From positions 31,280 to 95,279 of the forward strand of contig NZ_JACKSJ010000254.1 of assembly GCF_025821665.1 (NCBI RefSeq): 64,000 bases of DNA, in the 5' to 3' direction. Source of the stretch: [Mycobacterium] manitobense (lineage in GTDB: Bacteria; Actinomycetota; Actinomycetes; Mycobacteriales; Mycobacteriaceae). Below the pieces are notes generated by a model. The model did not search any database. It worked only from the letters and a program-made list of their open reading frames with translations, and was not told the origin of the DNA. The position numbers and the translations under genes were made by a program. The number at the start of each line of letters is the position of its first letter. Position 1 is the first letter of the stretch. Positions 1 through 8,957 of the stretch are shown here, piece after piece.

Positions 1-612
1 CACCGCGGGGACGAGCAGGTCGAGGTGGGGTTGCGGCGCCGTGATCCAGGTGGTGAACAACGCCCGCAGCCCGTCGGCGTCGGGCTGGCCGGCCAACAGG
101 TTGAGGTAGAGCTCGAGTTCGGGAACGGCCAGCGCGCGGATCAGCTCGATGGTGTGGTCGACCGGGGCGAATCCGGCCAGTGCCTCGAACTGGTCGAGCG
201 CCACCATCAGCTCCGGCTTGTGGCTGCGATCGCGGTAGTTGCGCATGGGCGCCGACACCGGGATCCCAAGCCGGTCCTCGCGTTCGAAACCCTCTGCGGC
301 CTGCGCCGCGCTCGGATGGGCCTGCAGCGACAGCGGTTCGTCGGCGGCGAGCACCTTGACCAGGAATGGCAGGGCGTCGCCGAACTGGCTGAGCAACCCC
401 GTCCCCAGCTGGCCCTCCGGGTCCTCGCGCAGCGCCGTCAGCAGTGACTGCTCGCCGTCGTCGGTCTGCAGCCAGGCCGGATCGCCGGGATGCGCGCCGA
501 ACCACAGCTCCGCCTCGGGATGCGCTGTGGGACTGGGCCTTCCGGTGAACTCGGCGATCGCGGTGCGCGAACCCCACGCATAGGTCCGCACCGCGCCTCG
601 TAGCAGGTGCAC
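1..612 (-). CDS. manA: Mannose-6-phosphate isomerase, class I (3' part cut by window edge)
   Basis: Interconverts fructose-6-P and mannose-6-P, the entry step to GDP-mannose and so to PIMs, LAM and mannolipids. The visible 204 N-terminal residues carry the class I zinc-site motifs: QAHP near residues 97-100 (Gln and His ligands) and HKPEL near 131-135 (Glu ligand). The start is a GTG four bases after the TAG of the upstream TobH-like gene, so it is the last visible gene of the pmm-tobH-manA operon. The order matches M. tuberculosis Rv3257c-Rv3255c. The C-terminal half lies outside the window. Confidence 0.93.
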   Translation of the reverse strand, partial: MHLLRGAVRTYAWGSRTAIAEFTGRPSPTAHPEAELWFGAHPGDPAWLQTDDGEQSLLTALREDPEGQLGTGLLSQFGDALPFLVKVLAADEPLSLQAHPSAAQAAEGFEREDRLGIPVSAPMRNYRDRSHKPELMVALDQFEALAGFAPVDHTIELIRALAVPELELYLNLLAGQPDADGLRALFTTWITAPQPHLDLLVPAV

Positions 613-616
613 GTGT

Positions 617-1705
617 CTAACCCCGAACCAGTCTCAGGTACACAGCCGTCATCTCCAGTCGTACGGCCAGCGTGGCCAGTTGGTGTTCCGGCCGACTGCT
701 CGCCCCCCTCGCCGCGCCGTCACCGGCGTCGGGCACATCCTCGGCACTGACCACGTCGACGCCGTCGAAACCCGCGACCCTGGCCAGTATCACCGGGCGC
801 TCGAGGTCGGTGGTGAGGACGAAGGCGCGCACCCGTCGCGGCAGCGGCCCGTCGAACTCGTCGTCGTGGAACAGCGATGCCTCGTACGACGTCTCGCCAC
901 GGCGACCGGACGGCCTGCTGCGCAAGCCCACCAGCAGGTCGGCCAGTCCCACGGCGGCCACCGCCTCACCGGCCGCCCGCAGCAGCACCGCCGCGCCGTG
1001 CCGGCAGAGCGCGAGGGTGGCGGCGTTGTCGCCTGCGAGCACGACGTCGCGCCCGGAGATGCGGTCGGCCAGCGTCTTGGCGGGGTTGGTGAACAGGTCG
1101 CGGCCCGCGCTGTTGCGCAGCGCCTCGGCGTCGAGCTCGTCGGCCAGTGCGGAAAGGTCGGCAGGCAGACCCACATCCACGGTGTGCAGTGTGGCCAGCC
1201 CGACCGCGAGGTAGCGGGCCAGGCCGAAGTCGTCGGGTACCCACACCCGCGGCGCCAGCGCCACCGCCCGGCCGGCGGTGGCATCCCGCAGCGGACCTTC
1301 GTACGGCGCGGCGATCACCACCCGCGCGCCACGGCGCACACCGGTCGCGGCTGCCGTCACCAGCGCGGGGTCGGCCGCGTCGTCGCCCGCGACCACGATC
1401 ACGTCCAGCGCACCGATCCAGAGCGGCACCTGCGCGGTGACGACGATCGGCGCAGCGGCAGACGGTCCCATCGTGGCAGCGAGCATCGCCCCCGCGGTCT
1501 CGGCGACGCCACGGCCGGCGACCCACACGACGGTGCGTGGCGGCTGGCCCGACCGCAACGGCTCGAGCACTCCCTCGTCGAACGCCGCCGCGGTGGCGCG
1601 GACCTGGGCGCCTGCCATCGCCGTCGCCCGGAGCAGACCGTCCCGGTCGGCGTTCAGCAGTCCGTCGGCGTCGTCGAGGTCGATGACCGCCTCGGTGGCC
1701 CTCAC
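617..1705 (-). CDS. TobH-like / SIS-type phosphosugar isomerase-like protein (Rv3256c family)
   Basis: This is a 362-residue protein that always sits between pmm and manA in mycobacteria. Its role is not proven; homologues are called TobH or phosphosugar-isomerase-like. The sequence has alternating hydrophobic strands and glycine-rich loops typical of a SIS fold, with no obvious catalytic motif of a true phosphomannose isomerase. I chose GTG 1705 because it overlaps the pmm stop by four bases (GTGA) and the following residues, VRATEAVIDLDD, match the conserved family start. Upstream in-frame sequence is arginine-rich and looks noncoding. Operon context suggests a role in mannose-phosphate metabolism. 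Confidence 0.8.
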   Translation of the reverse strand: MRATEAVIDLDDADGLLNADRDGLLRATAMAGAQVRATAAAFDEGVLEPLRSGQPPRTVVWVAGRGVAETAGAMLAATMGPSAAAPIVVTAQVPLWIGALDVIVVAGDDAADPALVTAAATGVRRGARVVIAAPYEGPLRDATAGRAVALAPRVWVPDDFGLARYLAVGLATLHTVDVGLPADLSALADELDAEALRNSAGRDLFTNPAKTLADRISGRDVVLAGDNAATLALCRHGAAVLLRAAGEAVAAVGLADLLVGLRSRPSGRRGETSYEASLFHDDEFDGPLPRRVRAFVLTTDLERPVILARVAGFDGVDVVSAEDVPDAGDGAARGASSRPEHQLATLAVRLEMTAVYLRLVRG

Positions 1706-3105
1706 GACGAGTCCCCCGCGACGGTGACGCTCTGGGCCTCGACCGTCTGCGATACCTGGCCGACCACCTCGTCGACCTCTTCGGCGGTGCGCGCCTCGAC
1801 GTTCAGCCGCAGCAACGGCTCGGTGTTCGACGTGCGCAGGTTGAACCAATTCCCGTTGCCGAGATCGACTGTCACGCCGTCGAGGTGATCGATGGAGTGG
1901 ATGCGGGGGCCGAACGACTTGAGCACCGCCTCGACACAGGCCGCCGCATCGCCGACGGTGAAGTTGATCTCCCCGGACGCCTCGTAGCGCTGGTAGTCGG
2001 CCATCAGGTCCGACAGCGGCCGGTCCTGCTCACCGAGCGCGGCGAGCACGTGCAGGGCGGCCAGCATCCCGGAGTCGGCGCCCCAGAAGTCGCGGAAGTA
2101 GTAGTGCGCGGAGTGCTCGCCGCCGAAGATCGCGCCGGTCTCGGCCATCAAGGTCTTGATGTAGGAGTGCCCGACCCGGGAGCGCACCGGTGTCCCGCCC
2201 CGCTCCACCACCAGTTCCGGCACGGCCCGGGAGGTGATCAGGTTGTGGATGACGGTGGCGCCGATCTCACGCTGCAGTTCGCGCGCGGCCACCAGGGCCG
2301 TCACCGCCGACGGCGACACCGGGCGACCGAGCTCGTCGACGACGAAGCAGCGGTCGGCGTCGCCGTCGAACGCCAGGCCGATGTCGGCGCCGGAGGACAC
2401 GACATGGGCCTGCAGGTCGACGAGATTGGCCGCGTCCAGCGGGTTCGCCTCGTGGTTGGGGAACGTGCCGTCGAGTTCGAAGTACAAGGGCGCCATCGTG
2501 ATCGACGGGATGTTCCCCAGCACCGCCGGAGCGGTATGACCCGCCATGCCGTTGCCCGCGTCGACGGCGACGCGCAACGGGCGGCGACCGGCCAGGTCGA
2601 CCAGTGAGCGCAGGAAGTCGCCGTAGTCGGCAAGCACGTCGCGGTCGGAGATGACGCCGCGCGGCGCGTCCGACGCGGGCACACCGGCGATCACCTCCTC
2701 GGCGATCACCGACAGTCCGGTGTCCTTGCCGACGGGTTTGGCTCCTGCGCGGCACAGCTTGATGCCGTTGTAGGCGGCCGGGTTGTGGCTGGCGGTGAAC
2801 ATCGCGCCGGGACAGTCGAGCAGACCGGAGGCGAAGTACAACTGGTCGGTGGACGCCAGCCCGATCCGGGTGACGTCGAGTCCCTGGGCCACCACGCCCT
2901 CGGCGAACGCCGCGGCCAGCGCGGGCGAACTGGCGCGCATGTCGTAGCCGATCACCACCTGGTGGACCGCCGGGTCGGCGGCCATCAGCCGGGCGAACGC
3001 GCCGCCCACGTCGGCGACGAACGCCTCGTCGAGTTCGTCACCGACCAGGCCACGCACGTCATACGCCTTGATGACGCGGTTAACCGCCGCAGCCGGCCGG
3101 GACAT
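1702..3105 (-). CDS. manB: Phosphomannomutase/phosphoglucomutase
   Basis: Converts mannose-6-P to mannose-1-P, the substrate of the guanylyltransferase encoded at 7865-8956. The 467-residue protein has every hallmark of the alpha-D-phosphohexomutase family: the phosphoserine loop TASHNP at 104-109 (Ser106), the metal loop DGDADR at 247-252, the sugar-binding GGEHS at 328-332 and the phosphate-binding RTSNTEP at 424-430. The ATG at 3105 is well separated from the upstream gene. It is first in the pmm-tobH-manA operon (Rv3257c order). Naming varies between manB and pmmA. Confidence 0.95.
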   Translation of the reverse strand: MSRPAAAVNRVIKAYDVRGLVGDELDEAFVADVGGAFARLMAADPAVHQVVIGYDMRASSPALAAAFAEGVVAQGLDVTRIGLASTDQLYFASGLLDCPGAMFTASHNPAAYNGIKLCRAGAKPVGKDTGLSVIAEEVIAGVPASDAPRGVISDRDVLADYGDFLRSLVDLAGRRPLRVAVDAGNGMAGHTAPAVLGNIPSITMAPLYFELDGTFPNHEANPLDAANLVDLQAHVVSSGADIGLAFDGDADRCFVVDELGRPVSPSAVTALVAARELQREIGATVIHNLITSRAVPELVVERGGTPVRSRVGHSYIKTLMAETGAIFGGEHSAHYYFRDFWGADSGMLAALHVLAALGEQDRPLSDLMADYQRYEASGEINFTVGDAAACVEAVLKSFGPRIHSIDHLDGVTVDLGNGNWFNLRTSNTEPLLRLNVEARTAEEVDEVVGQVSQTVEAQSVTVAGDSS

Positions 3106-3213
3106 AGCACTCCTCGTGACGGGATCTTCTGCGCCAGCCTAGCCGTCGGAGGATGACGGATCTGCGTCTATCGCCCGGCTCGTTTGCTCCACCGGCGGCC
3201 GCCGGCCTCCGGT

Positions 3214-3654
3214 TTACTCGCCGGGGTCCGGCAACACCCGCAGGTGTCCGCGCCGGCGCCCGCTCGAATCGGGCCGACGGGCCGGGGGCGCCATCAGCGC
3301 ACCACCCGCGACTCCGGTGGAGGGATCGGAGAAGCCCGCCACCACACCGTTCATCGGGGCCGCCACTTCACGTCCCTCGCGCACCGCGTCGGCGAGGGCG
3401 ACCAGGTCGTCCTCGTCCGGATGGGTGGGCAGCGGGCCGGCGTGGCGAACGAGCTCCCACCCCCGCGGCGCGGTGATCCGGCTGGCATGGCCGACGCACA
3501 GATCCCAGGAATGCGGCTCGTTCACAGTGGCCAGGGGCCCGACCACGGCGGTGGAGTCCGAGTAGACGAAGGTCAGCGTCGCCACAGCATAGTGAGGGCA
3601 CCCGGGCCGGCAGCAGCGACGGGGAACGTTCACGATCGAGAGGCTATCGCGCAC
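3214..3654 (-). CDS. DUF3499 family protein (Rv3258c homologue)
   Basis: A 146-residue protein of unknown function that is conserved across actinobacteria next to whiB2 and pmm. The N-terminus carries a cysteine cluster (CCRPGC near 14-19, with a further Cys and His about 37 residues later), which suggests a small metal-binding site. The C-terminal 40 residues are low-complexity and arginine/proline-rich. The GTG at 3654 gives the conserved start VRDSLSIVNVP. It is divergent from the Rv3259-like gene, with about 70 bases between them that must hold both promoters. Confidence 0.85.
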   Translation of the reverse strand: MRDSLSIVNVPRRCCRPGCPHYAVATLTFVYSDSTAVVGPLATVNEPHSWDLCVGHASRITAPRGWELVRHAGPLPTHPDEDDLVALADAVREGREVAAPMNGVVAGFSDPSTGVAGGALMAPPARRPDSSGRRRGHLRVLPDPGE

Positions 3655-3723
3655 CGCGGTCCCGTGGCACCGGACACGCGCAGCATCGGGGCGGCCGATC
3701 TCGAACCGTTACGATCGGTGACC

Positions 3724-4188
3724 GTGGCCGAAGGGAACCGGTGGCGATCACGCCGCCGCCGGGATATGCGCGGCCCGCTGCTGCCGCCGTCGGTGCCGGG
3801 CTGGCGCAGTCGCGCGGAACGGTTCGACATGGCGGTGCTGGAGGCCTACGAGCCGATCGAGCGGCGCTGGGCCGACCGGGTCTCCGCCCTCGACGTCGCG
3901 GTGGACGAGATTCCGCGGATCTCACCGAAGGATCCCGACAGTGTTCAGTGGCCGCCCGAGGTGGTGGCCGACGGGCCGATTGCGTTGGCGAGGCTGATAC
4001 CCGCGGGCGTCGATGTCCGGGGTAATGCCACCCGGGCGCGAATAGTGTTGTTCCGCAAGCCGATCGAGCGCCGGGCCAAAGACACCGACGAACTCGCCGA
4101 GCTGCTGCATGAGGTGCTGGTGGCGCAGGTCGCCACATTCCTGGGCGTCGAACCCACAGTCATCGACCCGACGATCGAGGACGAGTGA
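3724..4188 (+). CDS. Zincin-like metallopeptidase family protein (Rv3259 homologue), degenerate active site
   Basis: A protein of about 154 residues of the family often labelled 'metallopeptidase family protein' and found beside whiB2. The conserved core runs from GPLLPPSVPGW to the acidic C-terminus. At the place where zincins carry HExxH this protein has HEVLVAQ, so the second zinc histidine is missing; peptidase activity is doubtful. The start is chosen at GTG 3724 (an alternative in-frame GTG is at 3718), giving an Arg-rich leader before the conserved segment. It is convergent with whiB2, 24 bases away. Confidence 0.8.
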   Translation: MAEGNRWRSRRRRDMRGPLLPPSVPGWRSRAERFDMAVLEAYEPIERRWADRVSALDVAVDEIPRISPKDPDSVQWPPEVVADGPIALARLIPAGVDVRGNATRARIVLFRKPIERRAKDTDELAELLHEVLVAQVATFLGVEPTVIDPTIEDE

Positions 4189-4212
4189 GGCCCGGCGCGG
4201 GCCAGGTCGGTG

Positions 4213-4611
4213 CTAGATGATGCCGCGCTTGAGGCGTCGGCGCTCCCGCTCGGAGAGCCCGCCCCAGATGCCGAACCGCTCGTCATGGGCCAGCGCGTAA
4301 TCGAGGCACTCGTCGCGCACCTCGCAGCCCAGGCAGATCCGCTTGGCCTCGCGGGTCGAGCCGCCCTTCTCCGGGAAGAACGCCTCGGGGTCGGTCTGAG
4401 CGCACAGCGCGCGCTCCTGCCATTGATCCTCGGTAGTTGCCGGATCAACTTCCCACTCGTCGCCCTGGTCGGGGACCAGGCTCAATTGCGGCCGGTTTGC
4501 GGCCGCCGTCGGCGCCGGCCTGATATCGGTGTGCGGCATGCTGCCGACAGCGCCGAGCAGCCGGTTGTCGAACCGGACTACTCGATCGAAATCGCTACTC
4601 TCAAAAGACAT
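4213..4611 (-). CDS. whiB2: WhiB-family iron-sulfur transcription factor WhiB2 (WhmD)
   Basis: A [4Fe-4S]-binding regulator that works with sigma-A and controls septation and cell division genes in mycobacteria. The 132-residue protein has the four cluster cysteines C70, C93, C96 and C102 (C-x22-C-x2-C-x5-C), the GIWGG turn at 114-118 and a basic C-terminus ERRRLKRG for DNA contact. ATG 4611 is preceded by a strong GAGGAGG ribosome site. The N-terminus is longer than the 89-residue M. tuberculosis annotation but like WhmD of fast growers. A sigma-A-type promoter lies about 140 bases upstream, giving a long leader. Confidence 0.95.
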   Translation of the reverse strand: MSFESSDFDRVVRFDNRLLGAVGSMPHTDIRPAPTAAANRPQLSLVPDQGDEWEVDPATTEDQWQERALCAQTDPEAFFPEKGGSTREAKRICLGCEVRDECLDYALAHDERFGIWGGLSERERRRLKRGII

Positions 4612-4924
4612 TTCCCGCCTCCTCACTCGGTGTCGTAGATGGACTCGGAGCCCCACGATGGAGATGTGCGACCAATCAATTCGAACAAGTGATCGAATCT
4701 CGGTCTGCGACACCGATTTCGGCCGGCCAACCGGGAATGACACTGATGTGATTAGACACGCGTTAGCTGCCGGGGTCAAGCGCTGGAACAGAAATTCATA
4801 CCATCCCGTGACCCGCATACGGCGCGCCGTGACGTCGGCGTGTCTCGTTTGTGATCTTGGTTGTTCGCGCCGGGGCCGCAGGCGGTCGCGGCGGCGATCG
4901 CGGCAGCGCCTAATCTCGATCGAT
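4612..4924. other. Intergenic region between divergent whiB2 and fbiA
   Basis: About 313 bases without a supported gene. It carries the long untranslated leader and promoter of whiB2 on the minus strand and must also contain the fbiA promoter near its right end, where the sequence is T-rich (around 4840-4870). Short open frames across it are interrupted and lack conserved sequence. Confidence 0.6.
4751..4779 (-). promoter_or_regulatory. Sigma-A-type promoter of whiB2
   Basis: Reading the minus strand, a TTGACC -35 hexamer (4779-4774) is followed after exactly 17 bases by TCTAAT (4756-4751). This is close to the housekeeping consensus and unusually complete for a mycobacterium. Transcription would start near 4744, giving a leader of roughly 130 bases before the whiB2 ATG at 4611. 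Confidence 0.65.
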
Positions 4925-5926
4925 GTGAAGGTCACCGTACTGGTCGGCGGAGTCGGCGGCGCGCGCTTCCTGCTCGGTGTGCAGCACCTGCTCGGACTCG
5001 GGCAGTTCGCCACCGGCGAGACGTCGTCCGGACATGAACTGACCGCCGTCGTCAACGTCGGCGACGACGCCTGGATGCACGGCGTGCGCATCTGCCCCGA
5101 CCTCGACACCTGCATGTACACCCTGGGCGGCGGCATCGACCCCGACCGCGGCTGGGGCCACCGCGACGAAACGTGGCATGCCAAGGAGGAACTGGCGGCC
5201 TACGGGGTGCAACCCGACTGGTTCGGACTCGGCGACCGGGACCTGGCCACCCACCTGGTGCGCAGCCAGATGCTGCGGGCCGGCTATCCGCTCTCCCAGG
5301 TCACCGAGGCGCTGTGCGCGCGCTGGGCGCCCGGCGCGCGGCTGCTGCCGGTGAGCGACGACCGCAGCGAGACCCACGTCGTGATCACCGACCCCGGCCC
5401 GGGCGAGACGGCCGGAGAGCGGCGCGCGATCCACTTCCAGGAATGGTGGGTGCGCTACCGGGCGAACGTGGAGACGCACAGCTTCGCCTTCGTCGGCGCC
5501 GATAAGGCCACCGCCGCCCCCGGCGTCACCGAGGCGATCGCCGACGCCGACGTGGTGCTGCTGGCGCCGTCGAACCCGGTGGTGAGCATCGGACCGATCC
5601 TCGCCGTGGGAGGCGTCCGCGCCGCCCTGCGCTCGACATCGGCCAAGGTGATCGGCTACTCCCCGATCGTCGCCGGAAAGCCGTTGCGCGGCATGGCGGA
5701 CCGCTGCCTGTCGGTCATCGGCGTCGAATCCACCTCCGAAGCCGTCGGCAGACACTTCGGGGCGCGCTCCGGTGTCGGCCTGCTCGACGGCTGGCTGGTC
5801 CACACCGGTGACGACGCCGCGATCGAGGGCGTCGACGTGCGGGCCGTTCCGCTGTTGATGACCGACCCGGGCGCCACCGCCGACATGGTGCGCGCCGCGC
5901 TCGACCTGGCCGGGCTGACGCTGTGA
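4925..5926 (+). CDS. fbiA: 2-phospho-L-lactate transferase (CofD), coenzyme F420 biosynthesis
   Basis: Transfers the phospholactyl/phosphoenolpyruvyl moiety from the guanylylated precursor to FO, giving (dehydro)F420-0. The 333-residue protein begins VKVTVLVGGVGGARFLLG, the glycine-rich nucleotide loop of CofD, and contains the NVGDDAWMHGVRICPD motif for metal and phosphate binding. GTG 4925 starts the conserved region; the longer in-frame upstream sequence is not conserved. Its TGA overlaps the GTG start of fbiB by four bases, so the two are translationally coupled (Rv3261-Rv3262 order). Confidence 0.95.
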   Translation: MKVTVLVGGVGGARFLLGVQHLLGLGQFATGETSSGHELTAVVNVGDDAWMHGVRICPDLDTCMYTLGGGIDPDRGWGHRDETWHAKEELAAYGVQPDWFGLGDRDLATHLVRSQMLRAGYPLSQVTEALCARWAPGARLLPVSDDRSETHVVITDPGPGETAGERRAIHFQEWWVRYRANVETHSFAFVGADKATAAPGVTEAIADADVVLLAPSNPVVSIGPILAVGGVRAALRSTSAKVIGYSPIVAGKPLRGMADRCLSVIGVESTSEAVGRHFGARSGVGLLDGWLVHTGDDAAIEGVDVRAVPLLMTDPGATADMVRAALDLAGLTL

Positions 5927-7263
5927 CCGAGCACGGATCCGCCGCGGCGGTGGAACTGCTGCCGGTGCCCGGGCTGCCGGAGTTCCGCACCGGTGACGAC
6001 CTCGCCGCCGCACTGGCCGCGGCCGCGCCGTGGCTGCGGGACGGCGACGTCGTGGTGGTCACCAGCAAGGTGGTGTCCAAGTGCGAAGGCCGCATCGTCG
6101 CCGCACCTGCCGACCCGGAGGAACGGGATGCGCTGCGGCGCAAACTGATCGACGACGAAGCCGTGCGGGTGCTGGCCCGCAAGGGCAAGACGCTGATCAC
6201 CGAGAACGCCATCGGCCTGATCCAGGCGGCGGCCGGGGTCGACGGCTCGAACGTGGGCTCGACCGAACTCGCACTGCTGCCCGTCGACCCGGACGGCAGC
6301 GCGGCGGCCCTGCGGTCCGGACTCGCCGACCGGCTCGGCGTGCGCGTCGCCGTGGTGATCACCGACACCATGGGACGGGCCTGGCGCAACGGCCAGACCG
6401 ACGCCGCGATCGGCGCTGCCGGGCTTTCCGTGCTGCACGGCTACGCCGGGGCCCGCGACGTGCACGGCAACGAACTGCTCGTCACCGAGGTGGCCGTCGC
6501 CGACGAGATCGCGGCGGCGGCGGATCTGGTGAAGGGCAAGTTGACAGGCATCCCGGTCGCGGTGGTGCGCGGGCTGTCGCTGCCCGACGACGGGTCGACC
6601 GCACGCGACCTGCTGCGGCCCGGCGAGGACGACCTGTTCTGGCTGGGCACCGAGGAGGCCCTGCACCTCGGCCGCACCCAGGCCCAGCTGCTGCGCCGCT
6701 CGGTCCGGCACTTCAGCGCCGACGCCGTCGAGCCGGAGCTGATCGAGGCGTCGGTGGCCGAGGCGCTCACCGCCCCCGCACCGCACCACACCCGGCCGGT
6801 GCGCTTCCTGTGGCTGCAGGACGCCGACACCCGCCGCCGCGTGCTGGACCGTATGCGCGACCGCTGGCGTGCCGACCTGACCGGCGACGGGATGCCGGCC
6901 GACGCCGTCGAACGACGCGTCGCTCGCGGCCAGATCCTCTACGAAGCACCCGAACTCGTGATCCCGTTCGTGGTGCCCGACGGCGCGCACGACTACCCGG
7001 ACGCGCAGCGGACGGCCGCCGAACGGACCATGTTCACCGTCGCCGCAGGCGCCGCCGTCCAGGCGCTGCTGGTCGCCCTCGCGGTCCGCGGCGTGGGCAG
7101 CTGCTGGATCGGCTCCACCATCTTCGCCGCCGAACTGGTGCGCCACGAGCTGGAGGTGCCCGACGACTGGGAGCCGTTGGGCGCGGTAGCCATCGGTTAC
7201 GCCGCCGAACCCACCGGCCCGCGTGATCCCGCGTCCGTCGACGGGCTGCTGGTGCGCCGGTGA
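5923..7263 (+). CDS. fbiB: Coenzyme F420:L-glutamate ligase with C-terminal FMN domain
   Basis: Adds glutamates to F420-0; in mycobacteria the C-terminal nitroreductase-like FMN domain also reduces dehydro-F420-0. The 446 residues split into an N-terminal CofE ligase domain (about 1-245, with VVVVTSKVVSK and the ITDTMGRAWRNGQTD motif) and a C-terminal nitroreductase-like domain (about 250-446). Full length agrees with the two-domain mycobacterial form. GTG 5923 overlaps the fbiA stop and the TGA overlaps the start of the Nudix gene, so fbiA-fbiB-nudix forms one coupled operon. Confidence 0.94.
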   Translation: MTEHGSAAAVELLPVPGLPEFRTGDDLAAALAAAAPWLRDGDVVVVTSKVVSKCEGRIVAAPADPEERDALRRKLIDDEAVRVLARKGKTLITENAIGLIQAAAGVDGSNVGSTELALLPVDPDGSAAALRSGLADRLGVRVAVVITDTMGRAWRNGQTDAAIGAAGLSVLHGYAGARDVHGNELLVTEVAVADEIAAAADLVKGKLTGIPVAVVRGLSLPDDGSTARDLLRPGEDDLFWLGTEEALHLGRTQAQLLRRSVRHFSADAVEPELIEASVAEALTAPAPHHTRPVRFLWLQDADTRRRVLDRMRDRWRADLTGDGMPADAVERRVARGQILYEAPELVIPFVVPDGAHDYPDAQRTAAERTMFTVAAGAAVQALLVALAVRGVGSCWIGSTIFAAELVRHELEVPDDWEPLGAVAIGYAAEPTGPRDPASVDGLLVRR

Positions 7264-7811
7264 CACTGCACGCCTCGGCGGTCGAGGTGCTCACCGAGTG
7301 GGTGGCGCCCGACCCCGCCCAGGACAGCCTGCGGCACTCGGTGCTGGCGTTCCTGGCCGCCCGGCCCGACGCGTGTGAGCGGTCCTGCGCTGCAGGCCAC
7401 ATCACCGCCTCGGCACTCGTCGTCGACCACACCGGCACCCGGACGCTGCTCACCCTGCACCCGCGGGTGGGCCGGTGGCTGCAGCTCGGGGGGCACTGCG
7501 AGGAGGGCGACGCCAGCATCGTCGCCGCCGCACTGCGCGAGGCCGGTGAGGAATCCGGTGTCGCGGGCCTGACCATCGACCGGTCGATGGCCGCCCTGCA
7601 CGTGCACCCGGTGACCTGCTCGCTGGGCGTGCCGACCCGCCACCTCGACATGCAGTTCGTGGTGCGCGCGCCGCGCGACGCCGAGATCGCGGTCAGCCGG
7701 GAGTCACTCGACCTGCGCTGGTGGCCACTCGACGCGCTGCCCGACGGCACCGACTTCGGCCTGGCGCAACTGGTGACCGCAGCGTTGCGCCGGAACGGCA
7801 TTCCCGGCTAG
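7260..7811 (+). CDS. Nudix hydrolase
   Basis: A 183-residue protein with a recognisable Nudix region: a GGHCEEGD loop followed by an ALREAGEESGV helix, matching the REUxEExGU core. It would hydrolyse a nucleoside diphosphate linked to another moiety; the substrate cannot be told from sequence. The GTG start at 7260 overlaps the fbiB stop by four bases, so it is co-translated with the F420 genes. In M. tuberculosis this position holds a DNA methylase instead (Rv3263), so the gene is a species-dependent neighbour. A link to F420 metabolism is only inferred from the operon. Confidence 0.85.
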   Translation: MTLHASAVEVLTEWVAPDPAQDSLRHSVLAFLAARPDACERSCAAGHITASALVVDHTGTRTLLTLHPRVGRWLQLGGHCEEGDASIVAAALREAGEESGVAGLTIDRSMAALHVHPVTCSLGVPTRHLDMQFVVRAPRDAEIAVSRESLDLRWWPLDALPDGTDFGLAQLVTAALRRNGIPG

Positions 7812-7864
7812 CAAGCGCGCGGCTCGATGACCGGGAATGCAGTTCCGTGGAAGAGGCGGAAGAG

Positions 7865-8956
7865 TCAGACGTCGGTGGAGTAGCGCAGGCCGCCGTCGGG
7901 GATGGCCACGCCCGGCCACACCCGCGCGCCGCGCAGCAGCTCGCAGCGGGCGCCGATGTCGGCGCCGTCGCCGATCACCGCATCCCGGATCAGCGCGCGC
8001 GGCCCGATCCGGACGCCGAAGCCGAGGATCGACCGCTCGATCACCGAACCGGCCTCGACCCGCACCCCGTCGAAGATCACCGCGCCGTCCAACCGGGCGC
8101 CCGCCCCGATCTCGGCGCCGCGGCCGACCACCGTGCCACCGATCAGCAGTGCGCCGGGCGCCACCGCGGCGCCGTCGTGCACCAGCGATTCGCCGCGGTG
8201 ACCGCCCAGCGCCGGCGACGGCGCGATACCACGCACCAGGTCGGCCGAACCACGCACGAAGTCCTCGGGCGTGCCCATGTCACGCCAGTAGGTCGCGTCG
8301 ACGTAGCCGCACACCCTGAGTCCGTCGGACAGCAGCGCGGGGAACACCTCGCGCTCCACCGACAGCGCACGCCCGGCCGGGATCCGCTGCTCGATCACCT
8401 CGCGCCGGAACACGTAGCAGCCGGCGTTGATCTGGTCGGTGGGCGGATCCTGCGTCTTCTCCAGGAACGCCGTCACGACGCCCTCGGTGTCGGTGGGCAC
8501 GCAGCCGAAGGCGCGCGGGTCGCCGACACGCACCAGGTGCAGCGTGACGTCGGCCTCCCGCTCGGCGTGGGAGTTCAGCAGCGCACCCAGGTCCGCGCCG
8601 GACAGCACGTCGCCGTTGAAGACCATCGCGGTGTCGTGGCGCAGCTTGTCGGCCACGTTGGCGATGGCGCCGCCGGTGCCCAGCGGTTCGGTCTCGGTGA
8701 CGTAGTCGATCTGCAGGCCGAGCTTGGAGCCGTCGCCGAACTCGGCCTCGAACACCTTCGCCTTGTACGAGGTGCCCAGCACGACGTGCTCGATGCCTGC
8801 CTTGGCGATCCGGGACAGCAGGTGGGTCAGGAACGGCAGCCCGGCCGTCGGCAGCATCGGCTTGGGCGCCGACAGCGTCAACGGTCGCAGCCGGGTGCCC
8901 TGGCCGCCCACCAGGACGACGGCGTCCACCTCGGCCGGGTTCAGCGGATTCGCCAC
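7865..8956 (-). CDS. manC: Mannose-1-phosphate guanylyltransferase (Rv3264c family)
   Basis: Makes GDP-mannose from mannose-1-P and GTP. The 363-residue protein has the nucleotidyltransferase signature VLVGGQGTRLRPLT near 14-27, the FNGDVLSG metal loop and a C-terminal left-handed beta-helix of hexapeptide repeats from about 250. It is the homologue of Rv3264c, which has been called manB, manC or rmlA2; function as a GDP-mannose enzyme is established for the mycobacterial family. GTG 8956 gives the conserved start and leaves one base after the wbbL stop, so wbbL and this gene are one operon. Confidence 0.92.
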   Translation of the reverse strand: MANPLNPAEVDAVVLVGGQGTRLRPLTLSAPKPMLPTAGLPFLTHLLSRIAKAGIEHVVLGTSYKAKVFEAEFGDGSKLGLQIDYVTETEPLGTGGAIANVADKLRHDTAMVFNGDVLSGADLGALLNSHAEREADVTLHLVRVGDPRAFGCVPTDTEGVVTAFLEKTQDPPTDQINAGCYVFRREVIEQRIPAGRALSVEREVFPALLSDGLRVCGYVDATYWRDMGTPEDFVRGSADLVRGIAPSPALGGHRGESLVHDGAAVAPGALLIGGTVVGRGAEIGAGARLDGAVIFDGVRVEAGSVIERSILGFGVRIGPRALIRDAVIGDGADIGARCELLRGARVWPGVAIPDGGLRYSTDV

Positions 8957-8957
8957 G

